Below are positions 20,413-28,697 of a DNA stretch of 64,000 nucleotides, piece by piece (position 1 is the stretch's first letter; every line of letters begins with the position of its first letter). Below the pieces are notes generated by a model that saw only the letters and a list, made by a program, of their open reading frames with translations, searched no databases and had not been told where the DNA came from. The stretch is taken from assembly GCF_001425025.1 (NCBI RefSeq), contig NZ_LMDE01000011.1, positions 62,001-126,000 on the forward strand, given 5' to 3'. The stretch comes from Nocardioides sp. Root122 (GTDB lineage: Bacteria > Actinomycetota > Actinomycetes > Propionibacteriales > Nocardioidaceae). A program made the translations under genes and the position numbers.

Positions 20413-21288
20413 ATGGACGACTCGGACCTGGTCGGCTTCATCGGGCTCGGGCACATGGGCGAGCCGATCGCGCTCAACCTGCTGCGGTCCGGACGGCGGC
20501 TCGTGGTGTGGACGCGGCGCCCGGAGCGGGTGCGCGAGCTCGTGCACCTCGGCGCCGAGGGTGCGGCCGACGTGGGCGAGGTGCTCGCCCGCTGCGAGGT
20601 GGTGCTCCTCATGCTCTCCGACGCGGCTGCGCTGGCGGAGGTGCTCGGCTGGGACGGCTCACGCTTCGCCCAGCGCCTGGAGGGACGCACCCTGGTCAAC
20701 CTCGGCACGGTCTCGACGACCTCGGCCGAAGCGCTCCGCCAGCGGGTGCGGGATGCGGGCGGACGCTACGTCGAGGCTCCCGTGTCGGGATCGCGCGTGC
20801 CGGCGCAGCGCGGCGAGCTGGTCGTCATGCTGGCCGGTGACGGTGACCTCGACGCCGTCGAGCGGCTCCTCGCACCCACCAGCCGCGCCGTCGTGCGGTG
20901 CGGCGAGGTCCCGGCCGCCACCGCCACCAAGCTGTCGGTCAACGCCTTCCTCGTCAGCCTCGTCACCGCGCTGGCGGAGTCGGTCCACCTGGCCGAGCGC
21001 AGCGGGGTCGACCTGGAGGTGTTCCACCGGGTGCTCGACTCCGGGCCGATGGCCAGCGCCGTGTCGACGATGCGCCTGGCAGCCATGCTCGAGCGCGACT
21101 ACGCGCCGCAGACCGCCATCGACGACGTCGCCCGCAACTGCGCGCTCGTGCTCGAGCTCGCCGCCGCGGCGGGCACCGACGCGCCGATGGCCCGCCAGAG
21201 CCACGCGCTCTACACCCGCTCCTCCGACCTCGGCTTCGGCGCTGACGACATGGCAGCCGTGGTGGAGGCGCTGCGCCACTCCTCCTGA
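20413..21288 (+). CDS. NAD(P)-dependent oxidoreductase, beta-hydroxyacid dehydrogenase family
   Basis: A 291-residue member of the 3-hydroxyisobutyrate dehydrogenase/glyoxylate reductase family. Seen: the Rossmann motif GFIGLGHMGEPIALNLL with GxGxxG at 11-16, the substrate-binding stretch EAPVSGSRVPAQRGEL (121-136) and the catalytic Lys173 in ATKLSVNAFL. Arg35-Arg36 after the second strand suggests NADP(H). The substrate is a small 2- or 3-hydroxy acid, not identified. A strong AAGGAGG precedes the ATG. It is divergent from rocD. Confidence 0.88.
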   Translation: MDDSDLVGFIGLGHMGEPIALNLLRSGRRLVVWTRRPERVRELVHLGAEGAADVGEVLARCEVVLLMLSDAAALAEVLGWDGSRFAQRLEGRTLVNLGTVSTTSAEALRQRVRDAGGRYVEAPVSGSRVPAQRGELVVMLAGDGDLDAVERLLAPTSRAVVRCGEVPAATATKLSVNAFLVSLVTALAESVHLAERSGVDLEVFHRVLDSGPMASAVSTMRLAAMLERDYAPQTAIDDVARNCALVLELAAAAGTDAPMARQSHALYTRSSDLGFGADDMAAVVEALRHSS

Positions 21289-21323
21289 CGGGAAACGAGC
21301 GATTGGCCTGGGCCAGGCCGTCG

Positions 21324-21390
21324 GCGGTAGTCCACCGGGAAGCGGTCGTCGGGCGACCTCCCGGACCGCCATCGCCCGGTGGACTACCGC
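21324..21390. repeat. Intergenic palindromic repeat, copy B
   Basis: GCGGTAGTCCACCGGG (21324-21339) and its exact complement CCCGGTGGACTACCGC (21375-21390) form a 16-bp outer stem. GCGGTC (21342-21347) and GACCGC (21364-21369) form an inner stem. It is related to copy A at 14641-14706 by the shared ends and CGGTCGTC. It lies between the oxidoreductase gene and tRNA-Ala. Confidence 0.7.
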
Positions 21391-21412
21391 CCGACCGGCG
21401 CCCCGGAACCAC

Positions 21413-21441
21413 AGAAGTCCGGCGCTCTGCGCCGGACTTCT
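21413..21441 (-). terminator. Intrinsic terminator of the tRNA-Ala gene
   Basis: A 13-bp perfect stem, AGAAGTCCGGCGC (21413-21425) with GCGCCGGACTTCT (21429-21441), loop of three, just four bases past the CCA end of the tRNA on the minus strand. Confidence 0.8.
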
Positions 21442-21444
21442 CGT

Positions 21445-21520
21445 TGGTGGAGCTGAGGGGACTCGAACCCCTGACCCTCTGCATGCCATGCAGATGCGCT
21501 ACCAGCTGCGCCACAGCCCC
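21445..21520 (-). tRNA. tRNA-Ala (anticodon GGC)
   Basis: A complete 76-base cloverleaf including encoded CCA. Acceptor stem GGGGCTG/CAGCTCC with discriminator A, D-arm with GCGCAGCTGGTAGCGC, anticodon stem TCTGC/GCAGA with loop ATGGCAT giving anticodon GGC, and T-arm AGGGGTTCGAGTCCCCT. It reads the preferred alanine codon GCC of high-GC genomes. Confidence 0.97.
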
Positions 21521-21602
21521 AACATCGTCCTTCCGTGGAGCCGGAAGGACAACGCGGAGAACATTAGCCGACGCCGGCGGCGAGGAGAAATCGGGGTGTC
21601 CC

Positions 21603-22073
21603 TCAGCTGATCCAGCGCACCAGCAACCAGATCGAGAGGACCGCGACGGCGAGCCCGGCGAGGATCGGCACGACGGTGAGGGCGAGCGCCCCGGCGACGT
21701 AGGCCGCGCTGGGCGGCTCGCGCAGCGGCTCCCGCTCGACCTCGCGGAGCAGCAGGTGGAGGTTCTTCCGGTTGGCCCGGTGGGCCACGTCGAGCAGGTC
21801 GCCGACGCCGGGGACCAGGCCCAGCAACGCGTCGACGACGAGGTTGAGCGCCATCCGGGCGAGCACGGCCATCGGCACCCGCGCCAGGATCGCGTCGCGC
21901 ACGATCACCGTCGACAGCGCGCTCCCGACCGCGTCGCCGATGCCGGGCAGCAGGCCGAGGACGGCGTCGAGGCCGACGCCGACCCGGGTGCCGGGCACGG
22001 TCACCGCGTCGTCCATCACCTTGGCCAGCTGCCGGCTCAGCCGGAGGTCGACCTCGCGCGCCCGGCCGCTCAC
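21603..22073 (-). CDS. DUF4112 domain membrane protein
   Basis: The 156-residue protein has the DUF4112 pattern: DDAVTVPGTRVGVGLDAVLGLLPGIGDAVGSAL followed later by a second, related Gly-rich unit (LLGLVPGVGDLLDVAHRANRKN) and one clear C-terminal transmembrane helix. Function of the family is unknown. The GTG at 22073 overlaps the stop of the phosphatase gene (GTGA), so it is the last gene of the nadD-rsfS run. Confidence 0.83.
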   Translation of the reverse strand: MSGRAREVDLRLSRQLAKVMDDAVTVPGTRVGVGLDAVLGLLPGIGDAVGSALSTVIVRDAILARVPMAVLARMALNLVVDALLGLVPGVGDLLDVAHRANRKNLHLLLREVEREPLREPPSAAYVAGALALTVVPILAGLAVAVLSIWLLVRWIS

Positions 22074-22693
22074 GCGACGACCCGGTTCCAGGCCACCAGC
22101 CGCCAGCGGTCGGCGCCGCCCGTCCAGGTCGACGCGCCGTGCTCGAGCACGATCCACCCGCAGTTGGCCAGCACGCCGAGCGCCTCCCCTGCGCCGGCGA
22201 GGCCGAGGAACGCCGGGACGGCGACGCGCAGCGCCGCGCCGTGGGAGACGACGATGCCGGTCTCCCCCTCGCCCAGCGAGTCGGCGTACGACGTCAGGGC
22301 GGGCAGGTAGCGGGCGAGCACGTCGTCGTCGGTCTCGCGGCCGGGGATGCTCGCGATGTCACCGGCGAGGAGCGCGGCGTGCTCCTCGGGGTGCGCGGCG
22401 GCGTACTGCTCATTCGTGAGGCCGGTGCGGTTCGGGCCGACGTCGAACTCGCGCAGCCGGGGGTCGAGGACCGGCTCGAGCGCGGCTTCCGCCGCGACGT
22501 GGGCCGCCGTCTGCGCGGCGCGGGACAGGTCCGAGCTCCAGACCGCGACCGGCGCGAGCGCGGCGAGGTAGGGCGCCACCGCCTTGGACTGCGCCTGTCC
22601 CTCCGCGTCGAGCGGGATGTCGGCGTGGCCCTGGGCGCGCCCGGTGTCGTTCCACTCCGTGCGACCGTGCCGGAGCAGGACCAGGCGCCTCAC
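22070..22693 (-). CDS. Histidine phosphatase family protein
   Basis: Phosphoglycerate-mutase-like phosphatase of 207 residues. The phospho-acceptor motif LRHGRTEWN (7-15, nucleophile His9), the second conserved His in VVSHGAALR and RLREFDVGPN are present. Such genes beside nadD/rsfS in actinobacteria are often annotated glucosyl-3-phosphoglycerate or generic phosphatases; the substrate is not shown here. The GTG start at 22693 overlaps the rsfS stop (GTGA). Confidence 0.88.
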   Translation of the reverse strand: MRRLVLLRHGRTEWNDTGRAQGHADIPLDAEGQAQSKAVAPYLAALAPVAVWSSDLSRAAQTAAHVAAEAALEPVLDPRLREFDVGPNRTGLTNEQYAAAHPEEHAALLAGDIASIPGRETDDDVLARYLPALTSYADSLGEGETGIVVSHGAALRVAVPAFLGLAGAGEALGVLANCGWIVLEHGASTWTGGADRWRLVAWNRVVA

Positions 22694-23049
22694 TGCAGGT
22701 CGAGCGGGATGAGCGGGCAGTCGCCCCAGAGACGCTCGAGGGCGTAGAAGGAGCGCTCCTCCTCGTGCTGGACGTGCACGACGATCTCACCGTAGTCGAG
22801 CAGCACCCAGCGGCCCTCGCGGTGGCCTTCGCGCCGGATCGGCTTGGCGCCGGCCTCGCGGAGCTTGTCCTCCACCTCGTCGACGATCGCTCCTACAGCG
22901 CGCTCGTTGGTGGCGCTGGCGAGCACGAAGGCGTCGGTGATGGCGAGCTGGTCGCTCACGTCGAAGGCCAGCACCTGGTCGGCCTTCTTGTCGTGGGCCG
23001 CCTGGGCGGCAACGGCGACGAGCTCGAGGGCGTGGTCGGTGGCAGTCAT
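22690..23049 (-). CDS. rsfS: Ribosomal silencing factor RsfS
   Basis: Binds ribosomal protein L14 and blocks subunit joining during slow growth. The 119-residue protein has the family core: [36 protein letters not shown], then the [28 protein letters not shown] signature. The ATG at 23049 overlaps the nadD stop (ATGA). The nadD-rsfS-phosphatase order is common in actinobacteria. Confidence 0.95.
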   Translation of the reverse strand: MTATDHALELVAVAAQAAHDKKADQVLAFDVSDQLAITDAFVLASATNERAVGAIVDEVEDKLREAGAKPIRREGHREGRWVLLDYGEIVVHVQHEEERSFYALERLWGDCPLIPLDLQ

Positions 23050-23702
23050 GGTGCGTCCTTGCTGGTGGGGGCCGAGTAGAGGTCGTGCTTGGCGATGTAC
23101 TGGACGACGCCGTCGGGCACGAGGTACCAGACCGGCTCGCCGCGACGCTTGCGGTCGCGGCAGTCCGTGGAGGAGATCGCCAGGGCGGGGATCTCGACCA
23201 TGGTGACCCGCTCGGCGGGGATCTTGGCCAACGCCTCGGGGTCCATCTCGTAGCCGGGCCGGGTGCAGCCGACGAAGTTGGCGAGGTCGAAGAGCTCGTC
23301 GGCGTCGCGCCACGTGAAGATGTCGGCGAGCGCGTCGGCGCCGGTGATGAAGAACAGCTCGGCGTCGGGCATCTCGGCCTTGAGGTCGCGGAGCGTGTCG
23401 ATCGTGTAGGTCTTGCCCTCGCGGTCGATGTCGACGCGGGAGACGTTGAAGCGCGGGTTGGCCGCGGTCGCCACCACGGTCATCAGGTAGCGGTGCTCGG
23501 CCTCGGTGACCCGGCGGTCGCTCTTCTGCCAGGGGTCGCCCGTGGGGACGAAGATGACCTCGTCGAGGTCGAACCAGGCCTGCACCTCCGACGCGGCCAC
23601 GAGGTGGCCGTGGTGGATGGGGTCGAAGGTGCCACCCATCACGCCGACGCGGCGAGGCGCCTTCCGGTCCGGCACGGGATCAGCTGTGCTCGCGGCCGCC
23701 AC
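23046..23702 (-). CDS. nadD: Nicotinate-nucleotide adenylyltransferase
   Basis: Makes deamido-NAD from nicotinate mononucleotide and ATP. Of 218 residues, the nucleotidyltransferase motif [11 protein letters not shown] (23-33) is followed by [10 protein letters not shown], the substrate strand [12 protein letters not shown] and ISSTDCR as the second ATP motif, where a hydrophobic residue is usual in place of Cys. GTG at 23702 gives the conserved RVGVMGGTF strand a short tail; the start then lies 23 bases inside the small membrane protein gene. Shorter starts would truncate the first strand. Confidence 0.94.
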   Translation of the reverse strand: MAAASTADPVPDRKAPRRVGVMGGTFDPIHHGHLVAASEVQAWFDLDEVIFVPTGDPWQKSDRRVTEAEHRYLMTVVATAANPRFNVSRVDIDREGKTYTIDTLRDLKAEMPDAELFFITGADALADIFTWRDADELFDLANFVGCTRPGYEMDPEALAKIPAERVTMVEIPALAISSTDCRDRKRRGEPVWYLVPDGVVQYIAKHDLYSAPTSKDAP

Positions 23703-23832
23703 CGAACGAGATCACTGCCAGCAGCAGGACGAGCAGCAGGCCCAGCGCGATGGCACCCACGACGTAGGGGTGGATCGCGGGGTCGCCGTGCTCGGCGGAC
23801 TCGGCGGCAAGCGTGGTGACGGTGCTCAGCAT
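23680..23832 (-). CDS. Small single-pass membrane protein between proA and nadD
   Basis: A 50-residue protein, [20 protein letters not shown] at the start, then one strong transmembrane helix (about 23-43) and the tail GGGREHS. The ATG at 23832 lies seven bases after a TAGGAT -10 element (23840-23845), so it probably heads a leaderless transcript that also carries nadD and rsfS. It overlaps the nadD start by 23 bases. I recognise no domain. Confidence 0.75.
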   Translation of the reverse strand: MLSTVTTLAAESAEHGDPAIHPYVVGAIALGLLLVLLLAVISFGGGREHS

Positions 23833-23839
23833 GGGCGCG

Positions 23840-23845
23840 ATCCTA
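23840..23845 (-). promoter_or_regulatory. -10 element for the small membrane protein/nadD transcript
   Basis: TAGGAT on the minus strand, seven bases before the ATG at 23832, downstream of the proA stop at 23863. Confidence 0.5.
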
Positions 23846-23862
23846 TCGCCTGCGCCCGGGGG

Positions 23863-25113
23863 TCAGCGCACGTGGCCGTCGCCGACCACGACGTACTTGC
23901 TCGACGTCATCTCCGGCAGCCCCATCGGGCCGCGCGCGTGCAACTTCTGGGTGGAGATCCCGATCTCGGCCCCAAAGCCGAACTCGCCGCCGTCGGTGAA
24001 GCGCGTCGAGGCGTTGACGACGACGGCAGCGGAGTCGACCGCGGCGACGAAGCGACGGATGGTGCCCTGGTCGCGTGCCACGATCGCCTCGGTGTGACCG
24101 GACGAGAAGCGGCGGATGTGCGCGATCGCCCCCTCGACGTCGGGGACCACCGCAGCAGAGATCTCCAGCGCCAGGAACTCCGCGCCGTGGTCCTCCTCGG
24201 TCGCCGTCACCACGTCGTCGTACTCGGCGAACGCGGGGTCGCCGTGGATCGTCACGCCCGCCGCCTGGAGTGCCTCGATGACCGTCGGCAGGAACTCGTC
24301 GGCGACGTCCTCGTGCACGAGTAGCGACTCCGCCGCGTTGCAGACGCTGGTGCGCTGCGTCTTGGCGTTGAGCACGATCGCCAGCGCCTGCTCGAGGTCG
24401 GCCGAGGCGTCGACGTAGACGTGGCAGTTGCCCACCCCTGTCTCGATCACGGGCACCGTCGACTCCTCCACGACGCTGCGGATCAGCCCGGCACCGCCGC
24501 GCGGGATCAGCACGTCGACGAGGCCGCGGGCCCGCATCAGCGCCTTGACGCTGTCGTGGGTGTCGCCCGGCACGAGCTGTACGACGTCCTCCGGCAGGCC
24601 GGTGCCGGCGAGCGCGCCGCGCATCGCCGCCACGATCGCGGCATTGCTCGACCGGGCGCTGGAGGAGCCGCGCAGCAGGACCGCGTTGCCCGCCTTGAGG
24701 CAGATGCCGGCCGCATCGGCGGTGACGTTGGGCCGCGCCTCGTAGATCATGCCGACCACCCCGAACGGCACGCGCACCTGGCGCAGCTCGAGCCCGTTGG
24801 CCAGCGTGCTGCCGCGCAGCACCTCCCCCACCGGGTCCGGCAGACCCGCGACGTCGCGCAGTCCCTGCGCCATCGCGGCGAGGCGGTCCTCGTCGAGCCG
24901 GAGCCGGTCGACGATGTTGGCCGGGGTGCCGCCGGACTCGGCCCGCGCGACGTCCTCGGAGTTGGCGGCGAGGATCTCGCTCCTCGAGGCGAGCAGCGCG
25001 TCGGCCATCGCGTGCAGCGCGGCGTCCTTCGTCGCCCGGGTCGCCGTGGCGAGCACGTGGCTCGCGGTGCGGGCGCGACCGGCGACCTCGCGGACTGCTT
25101 CCTCGCTGCTCAT
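23863..25113 (-). CDS. proA: Glutamate-5-semialdehyde dehydrogenase (gamma-glutamyl phosphate reductase)
   Basis: NADPH-dependent reduction of gamma-glutamyl phosphate to glutamate semialdehyde in proline synthesis. The 416-residue protein has the aldehyde dehydrogenase fold with [20 protein letters not shown], the substrate/cofactor region [10 protein letters not shown] and catalytic Cys258 in [12 protein letters not shown]. proB is not adjacent. The ATG at 25113 is seven bases downstream of TACGCT (25121-25126), suggesting a leaderless transcript. It is divergent from the secreted-protein gene with only 39 bases between starts. Confidence 0.95.
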   Translation of the reverse strand: MSSEEAVREVAGRARTASHVLATATRATKDAALHAMADALLASRSEILAANSEDVARAESGGTPANIVDRLRLDEDRLAAMAQGLRDVAGLPDPVGEVLRGSTLANGLELRQVRVPFGVVGMIYEARPNVTADAAGICLKAGNAVLLRGSSSARSSNAAIVAAMRGALAGTGLPEDVVQLVPGDTHDSVKALMRARGLVDVLIPRGGAGLIRSVVEESTVPVIETGVGNCHVYVDASADLEQALAIVLNAKTQRTSVCNAAESLLVHEDVADEFLPTVIEALQAAGVTIHGDPAFAEYDDVVTATEEDHGAEFLALEISAAVVPDVEGAIAHIRRFSSGHTEAIVARDQGTIRRFVAAVDSAAVVVNASTRFTDGGEFGFGAEIGISTQKLHARGPMGLPEMTSSKYVVVGDGHVR

Positions 25114-25120
25114 GGCGACC

Positions 25121-25145
25121 AGCGTAGGTCGAGCGGACCTAGGGT
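25121..25145. promoter_or_regulatory. Symmetric divergent promoter of proA and the 25153 gene
   Basis: Minus -10 TACGCT (25126-25121), seven bases before the proA ATG. Plus -10 TAGGGT (25140-25145), seven bases before the ATG at 25153. Between them, sharing bases with both, is the inverted repeat TAGGTC (25125-25130) and GACCTA (25136-25141) with a five-base spacer. Both genes would be leaderless, and a protein bound to the repeat would cover both -10s. Confidence 0.5.
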
Positions 25146-25152
25146 GAGGCGC

Positions 25153-26688
25153 ATGTCTCGCATCACGGGGGTGGTCGTCGCACTGGCGACGGCAGCGGCG
25201 GTCCTGTCCGGCTCGACGGCTGACGCCGGGACGGGCGCAGCAGCGCCGCCGACGGCGTCGCTGCCCCACGAGATCCCCGGTGGCGTGGAGCTCACCCTCG
25301 CCGCTGGCGACCTGCTCCGCCTCTGGGCCGCCGAGGACCACGGGGCCGTGTGGTCCCGGCGCTACGACGCCGCGACCTCGGCCTGGGGCGCGCGGGCCGT
25401 GGTGCTCAGGAAGAAGAACCTCCTCTGCGGCGACGTCGACGCGCGGACCGCCAGGGGCGCCGTCGCCCTCATCGCCGAGTGCGACCGCTACGGCTGGTCC
25501 GAGGACCAGGCGCCGACCTCCTCGCGGGCGCTCTGGTCGGCCGACACCCGCACATGGACGTCGTACCGGCTGGAGGGCGAGGCCTATGAGGAGCCCGGCA
25601 TCTCACCCGACGGCAGCCGGGCGGTGTGGCCGGAGTCCGACGGCTACGTCACCTTCGGTCCGGCGGGATTCAGCCGGCACGCCCTGATGACGCCAGGCCA
25701 GGAGTACACCGCGACGACCACGATCGCGGACACCGGCCAGGTGTCCTACCTCTACGGCTCCTTCCGCCGCGGATGCCACCTGGTCGCACTGACCCGCACC
25801 GGCGACGCCGCGCCCTCCCGGCAGGTCGTCGCGTTCGACACAGGGTGCTCGGACAGCGACCTCGCCAACGTCGACTCCGACACGACGCTGTTCGGTGACT
25901 TCTCCGACCCCGCCCAGGTCACCGTCATCTCGCGTGCCGACGCAGCCTCGCCGTGGGGCGTCACCGCGATCGCCCCTTCCTCCGCACCCGGGCTCGACCG
26001 CGCCGGCGGGCGCCGGCTGCCCACCGACTTCGTCGAGGCGAGAGGCTTCCCGCTCCTCGCGCTCGGAGCCGGTCGGGGCCAGCCGATCAGGGCGCAGGCG
26101 TACGACCCGGCAACGCAGACGTGGGGCCCCTCGACGGTGGCCTACGACCCGGGCGGCAGGACGTGCCGGTGGGGCGACAACTGGATCGCGGAGCCGTTGG
26201 CGGTCGTGGCTGTCACCGTGCGCTGCGGCAGGCGTTCCGTGGTCCTGACCACGTCCGACACCGTGACGTGGCAGGCGCTGCGCATGGGCCGCCACGTGCC
26301 CGGCATCTCCCCCGACGGCACCTACGTCGCCGTCCCCGGACCGAGCAGCACCTCGGTCATCTCGCCGGAGCGCGGAGTCGTGACCCTCCCTATCGGCGTG
26401 CGGGGCGCGTGCGACGTCGTCGTGCCCGACGGTCCCGGCGGCGCCGTGCTCCTGACCGCCGCCGGGCGCCGCCGCGGCTGGCCGACCGTCCTGCAGCACT
26501 CCTCACCGACCGGCTGGGAACGGCTCTCCCGGACGAACCTCCCCACGTTCGCGCCCACCTGCGTCGCCGCGCGCTCGGCCGCCTACGACCTGCCCTACCG
26601 CTTCGACATCTACAGCAGGTGGGCGGGCTACACCGTCCAGGTCGTGCAGCGGGGCTCGGAGTGGACGACCTGGCGCAGCCGGTCCTGA
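25153..26688 (+). CDS. Secreted protein of unknown function, probably beta-propeller
   Basis: The 511-residue protein has a Sec signal peptide ([20 protein letters not shown], cleavage near the following Ala/Gly stretch). The mature part has repeated units with an ISPDGS/ISPDGT motif and regular Trp/Tyr-rich strands ([18 protein letters not shown]), as in WD40/TolB-like propellers. I do not recognise a family beyond that. No catalytic motif or membrane anchor is seen. It is convergent with etfA across a strong terminator. Confidence 0.75.
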   Translation: MSRITGVVVALATAAAVLSGSTADAGTGAAAPPTASLPHEIPGGVELTLAAGDLLRLWAAEDHGAVWSRRYDAATSAWGARAVVLRKKNLLCGDVDARTARGAVALIAECDRYGWSEDQAPTSSRALWSADTRTWTSYRLEGEAYEEPGISPDGSRAVWPESDGYVTFGPAGFSRHALMTPGQEYTATTTIADTGQVSYLYGSFRRGCHLVALTRTGDAAPSRQVVAFDTGCSDSDLANVDSDTTLFGDFSDPAQVTVISRADAASPWGVTAIAPSSAPGLDRAGGRRLPTDFVEARGFPLLALGAGRGQPIRAQAYDPATQTWGPSTVAYDPGGRTCRWGDNWIAEPLAVVAVTVRCGRRSVVLTTSDTVTWQALRMGRHVPGISPDGTYVAVPGPSSTSVISPERGVVTLPIGVRGACDVVVPDGPGGAVLLTAAGRRRGWPTVLQHSSPTGWERLSRTNLPTFAPTCVAARSAAYDLPYRFDIYSRWAGYTVQVVQRGSEWTTWRSRS

Positions 26689-26699
26689 CCCCGGACGCG

Positions 26700-26732
26700 C
26701 GACGGCCCGGCAGGAGACCTGCCGGGCCGTCG
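26700..26732. terminator. Bidirectional intrinsic terminator between the 25153 gene and etfA
   Basis: A 15-bp perfect stem, CGACGGCCCGGCAGG (26700-26714) with CCTGCCGGGCCGTCG (26718-26732), loop AGA, between two convergent stops. Confidence 0.8.
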
Positions 26733-26752
26733 TACGCGGTGGTGCGGGCGGA

Positions 26753-27727
26753 TCAGCCCTTGCGCTCCTTGACCTTCTCCGTGGCGGCGGGCAGCACCGA
26801 GTGCAGGTCACCCACCACGCCGAAGTCGACCAGCTCGAAGATCGGGGCCTCGGGGTCCTTGTTGACCGCGACGATCGTCTTGGAGGTCTGCATGCCGGCG
26901 CGGTGCTGGATCGCACCGGAGATGCCGTTGGCGACGTAGAGCTGCGGCGAGACCGTCTTGCCGGTCTGGCCGACCTGGAAGGCGTGCGGCATCCAGCCCG
27001 AGTCGACCGCGGCGCGCGAGGCACCCACGGCGGCACCGAGGCTGTCGGCGAAGCCCTCGACCGGCTCGAAGTTGCCGCCGGTGCCACGACCGCCGGAGAC
27101 CACGATGGCAGCCTCGGTCAGCTCCGGGCGACCGGTGGACTGGCGCGGCTGGGTGGCCACGATCTGCGCGGTCTTCGCAGCGTCCGACACGGTCGCAGCG
27201 AACGCCTCGACGGCGCCGGCGCCCTCGGCCTCCTCGGGGGCGGCCGAGTTGGGCTTCACGGTGATGATCGGCGTGCCGGTGGTGACCTTGGCCTGCACCG
27301 TGTAGTTGCCGGCGAAGACGCTCTGGGTGGTCACGCCGCCCTCCTGCACGTCGACGGCGTCGGTGATCAGGCCCGAGCCCAGCTTGATCGCCAGGCGACC
27401 GGCGACCTCCTTGTTCTCGAACGTCGAGGGCAGCAGGATCGCGGCGGGGCCATTCCCACCAGCCTTCTCGGCCAGCTGCTTCACCAGCTGCTCGAGCGCC
27501 TCGGCCTTGGGTGCGACGAGGTAGCCCTTGATCTGGGCGTCGTCGACGACGTAGACCTTCGCGGCGCCGTACTTCTTCACCTTCTCGGCCACGGCGTCGC
27601 CCTGCTCGGGGGAGCCGAAGAACACGGCCGACGGCTCGCCGAGGCGGCGCGCGATCGTGAGCAGCTCGAAGGTCGGCTTCTTGACCTCGCCCTCGGCGTG
27701 GTCGATGACAACAAGAACCTCAGACAT
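26753..27727 (-). CDS. etfA: Electron transfer flavoprotein alpha subunit
   Basis: With EtfB forms the FAD/AMP heterodimer that takes electrons from acyl-CoA dehydrogenases to the quinone pool. The 324-residue protein has the N-terminal EtfAB fold (MSEVLVVIDHAEGEVKK) and the C-terminal FAD domain with VVSGGRGTGG, SRAAVDSGW, QVGQTGKTVSPQLYVANGIS and AVNKDPEAPIF. Length and motifs are normal for group I ETF. It lies 13 bases after etfB. Confidence 0.96.
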   Translation of the reverse strand: MSEVLVVIDHAEGEVKKPTFELLTIARRLGEPSAVFFGSPEQGDAVAEKVKKYGAAKVYVVDDAQIKGYLVAPKAEALEQLVKQLAEKAGGNGPAAILLPSTFENKEVAGRLAIKLGSGLITDAVDVQEGGVTTQSVFAGNYTVQAKVTTGTPIITVKPNSAAPEEAEGAGAVEAFAATVSDAAKTAQIVATQPRQSTGRPELTEAAIVVSGGRGTGGNFEPVEGFADSLGAAVGASRAAVDSGWMPHAFQVGQTGKTVSPQLYVANGISGAIQHRAGMQTSKTIVAVNKDPEAPIFELVDFGVVGDLHSVLPAATEKVKERKG

Positions 27728-27740
27728 GTCCAGCAGCTCC

Positions 27741-28541
27741 TCAGATGAACTTCTTGGAGGCGAGGAAGTCGACCAGCGCAGTGGCGCCCGAGCCGTCCTC
27801 GTCGGTGACGATCTCGCCGGCGGTGCGCGGCGGCCGCGCGGTGGTGTCCTCCACCTGCGTGTAGGCCACCGACAGGCCGACCTGCTCGGCGTCGAGACCC
27901 AGGTCGGACAGCGACCAGGTGTCGAGCGGCTTCTTCTTCGCGGCCATGATGCCCTTGAACGACGGGTAGCGGGCCTCGCCCGACTGGTCGGTCACGCTCA
28001 GCACGATCGGCAGCGTCGCACCGATGACCTCGGTCGAGCCCTCGTTGTCGCGCTTGATCCGGACCTGGTCGCCCTGCGACTCGATCACCGAGGCCAGCGT
28101 CACCTGCGGCATCCCGAGGCGCTCGGCCAGCATCGCCGGCACGACCGATCCCGAGGCGTCGGTGGATGCCATGCCGCAGACCACCAGGTCCGCGCCGGCG
28201 TCGGCCTTGATCTTCTCGACGGCCTTGGCGAGCACCAGCGAGGTGCCGAGGTAGTCAGAGCCGGCGATGGCGTCATCGACAACGTGGACGCCGGAGTCGG
28301 CACCCATCTGCAGCGCCTTGCGCACCGCGTCGACGGCCTTCTCCGGGCCCACCGTCAGGGCGGTGACGGTGATCTCCTCGCCCTCGCGCTTCTCACGGAA
28401 CTGCAGGGCCTGCTCGACGGCGTACTCGTCCAGCTCGGACAACAACCCGTCGACCCCGACGCGGTCGACGGTGAAGTCGTCCTCGAACTTGCGGTCGGCC
28501 GTGGCGTCCGGCACGTACTTCACACAGACAACAATGTTCAT
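27741..28541 (-). CDS. etfB: Electron transfer flavoprotein beta subunit
   Basis: Carries the AMP site of the ETF heterodimer. The 266-residue protein begins MNIVVCVKYVPDATADRKF, has the domain LSELDEYAVEQALQFRE and the conserved VCGMASTDASGSVVPAMLAE, plus the recognition-loop region before AKKKPLD near the C-terminus. The ATG at 28541 has no strong Shine-Dalgarno sequence. Overlapping palindromes about 100 bases upstream are a likely operator. Confidence 0.96.
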   Translation of the reverse strand: MNIVVCVKYVPDATADRKFEDDFTVDRVGVDGLLSELDEYAVEQALQFREKREGEEITVTALTVGPEKAVDAVRKALQMGADSGVHVVDDAIAGSDYLGTSLVLAKAVEKIKADAGADLVVCGMASTDASGSVVPAMLAERLGMPQVTLASVIESQGDQVRIKRDNEGSTEVIGATLPIVLSVTDQSGEARYPSFKGIMAAKKKPLDTWSLSDLGLDAEQVGLSVAYTQVEDTTARPPRTAGEIVTDEDGSGATALVDFLASKKFI

Positions 28542-28588
28542 GGTGGTGTGGCCTTGCGGCCCCTCCTGTGGACTCGGATGTGCTGGTG

Positions 28589-28594
28589 AGGCTA
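28589..28594 (-). promoter_or_regulatory. Candidate etfBA -10 element
   Basis: TAGCCT on the minus strand, about 48 bases before the etfB ATG and about 48 bases downstream of the palindromes at 28642-28657. No clear -35 partner. Confidence 0.35.
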
Positions 28595-28641
28595 CAAGCG
28601 AGGCACCCCGCCACGGAATGGCGGTGCGGGTGGGGTCGCTC

Positions 28642-28657
28642 ACAGTGACACTGTCAC
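28642..28657. promoter_or_regulatory. Overlapping palindromes upstream of etfBA (candidate operator)
   Basis: ACAGTG-A-CACTGT (28642-28654) and GTGACA-C-TGTCAC (28645-28657) overlap, each a perfect 13-base palindrome. The position, about 100-116 bases upstream of etfB, suits a regulator of fatty-acid oxidation genes; the regulator is unknown. It may instead relate to the 3' end of the neighbouring Ig-like gene, but it has no T-run. Confidence 0.45.
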
Positions 28658-28697
28658 GGTCGCGCGCAGGCGCGATCCGGGCCCGGCCGGGACGTGG

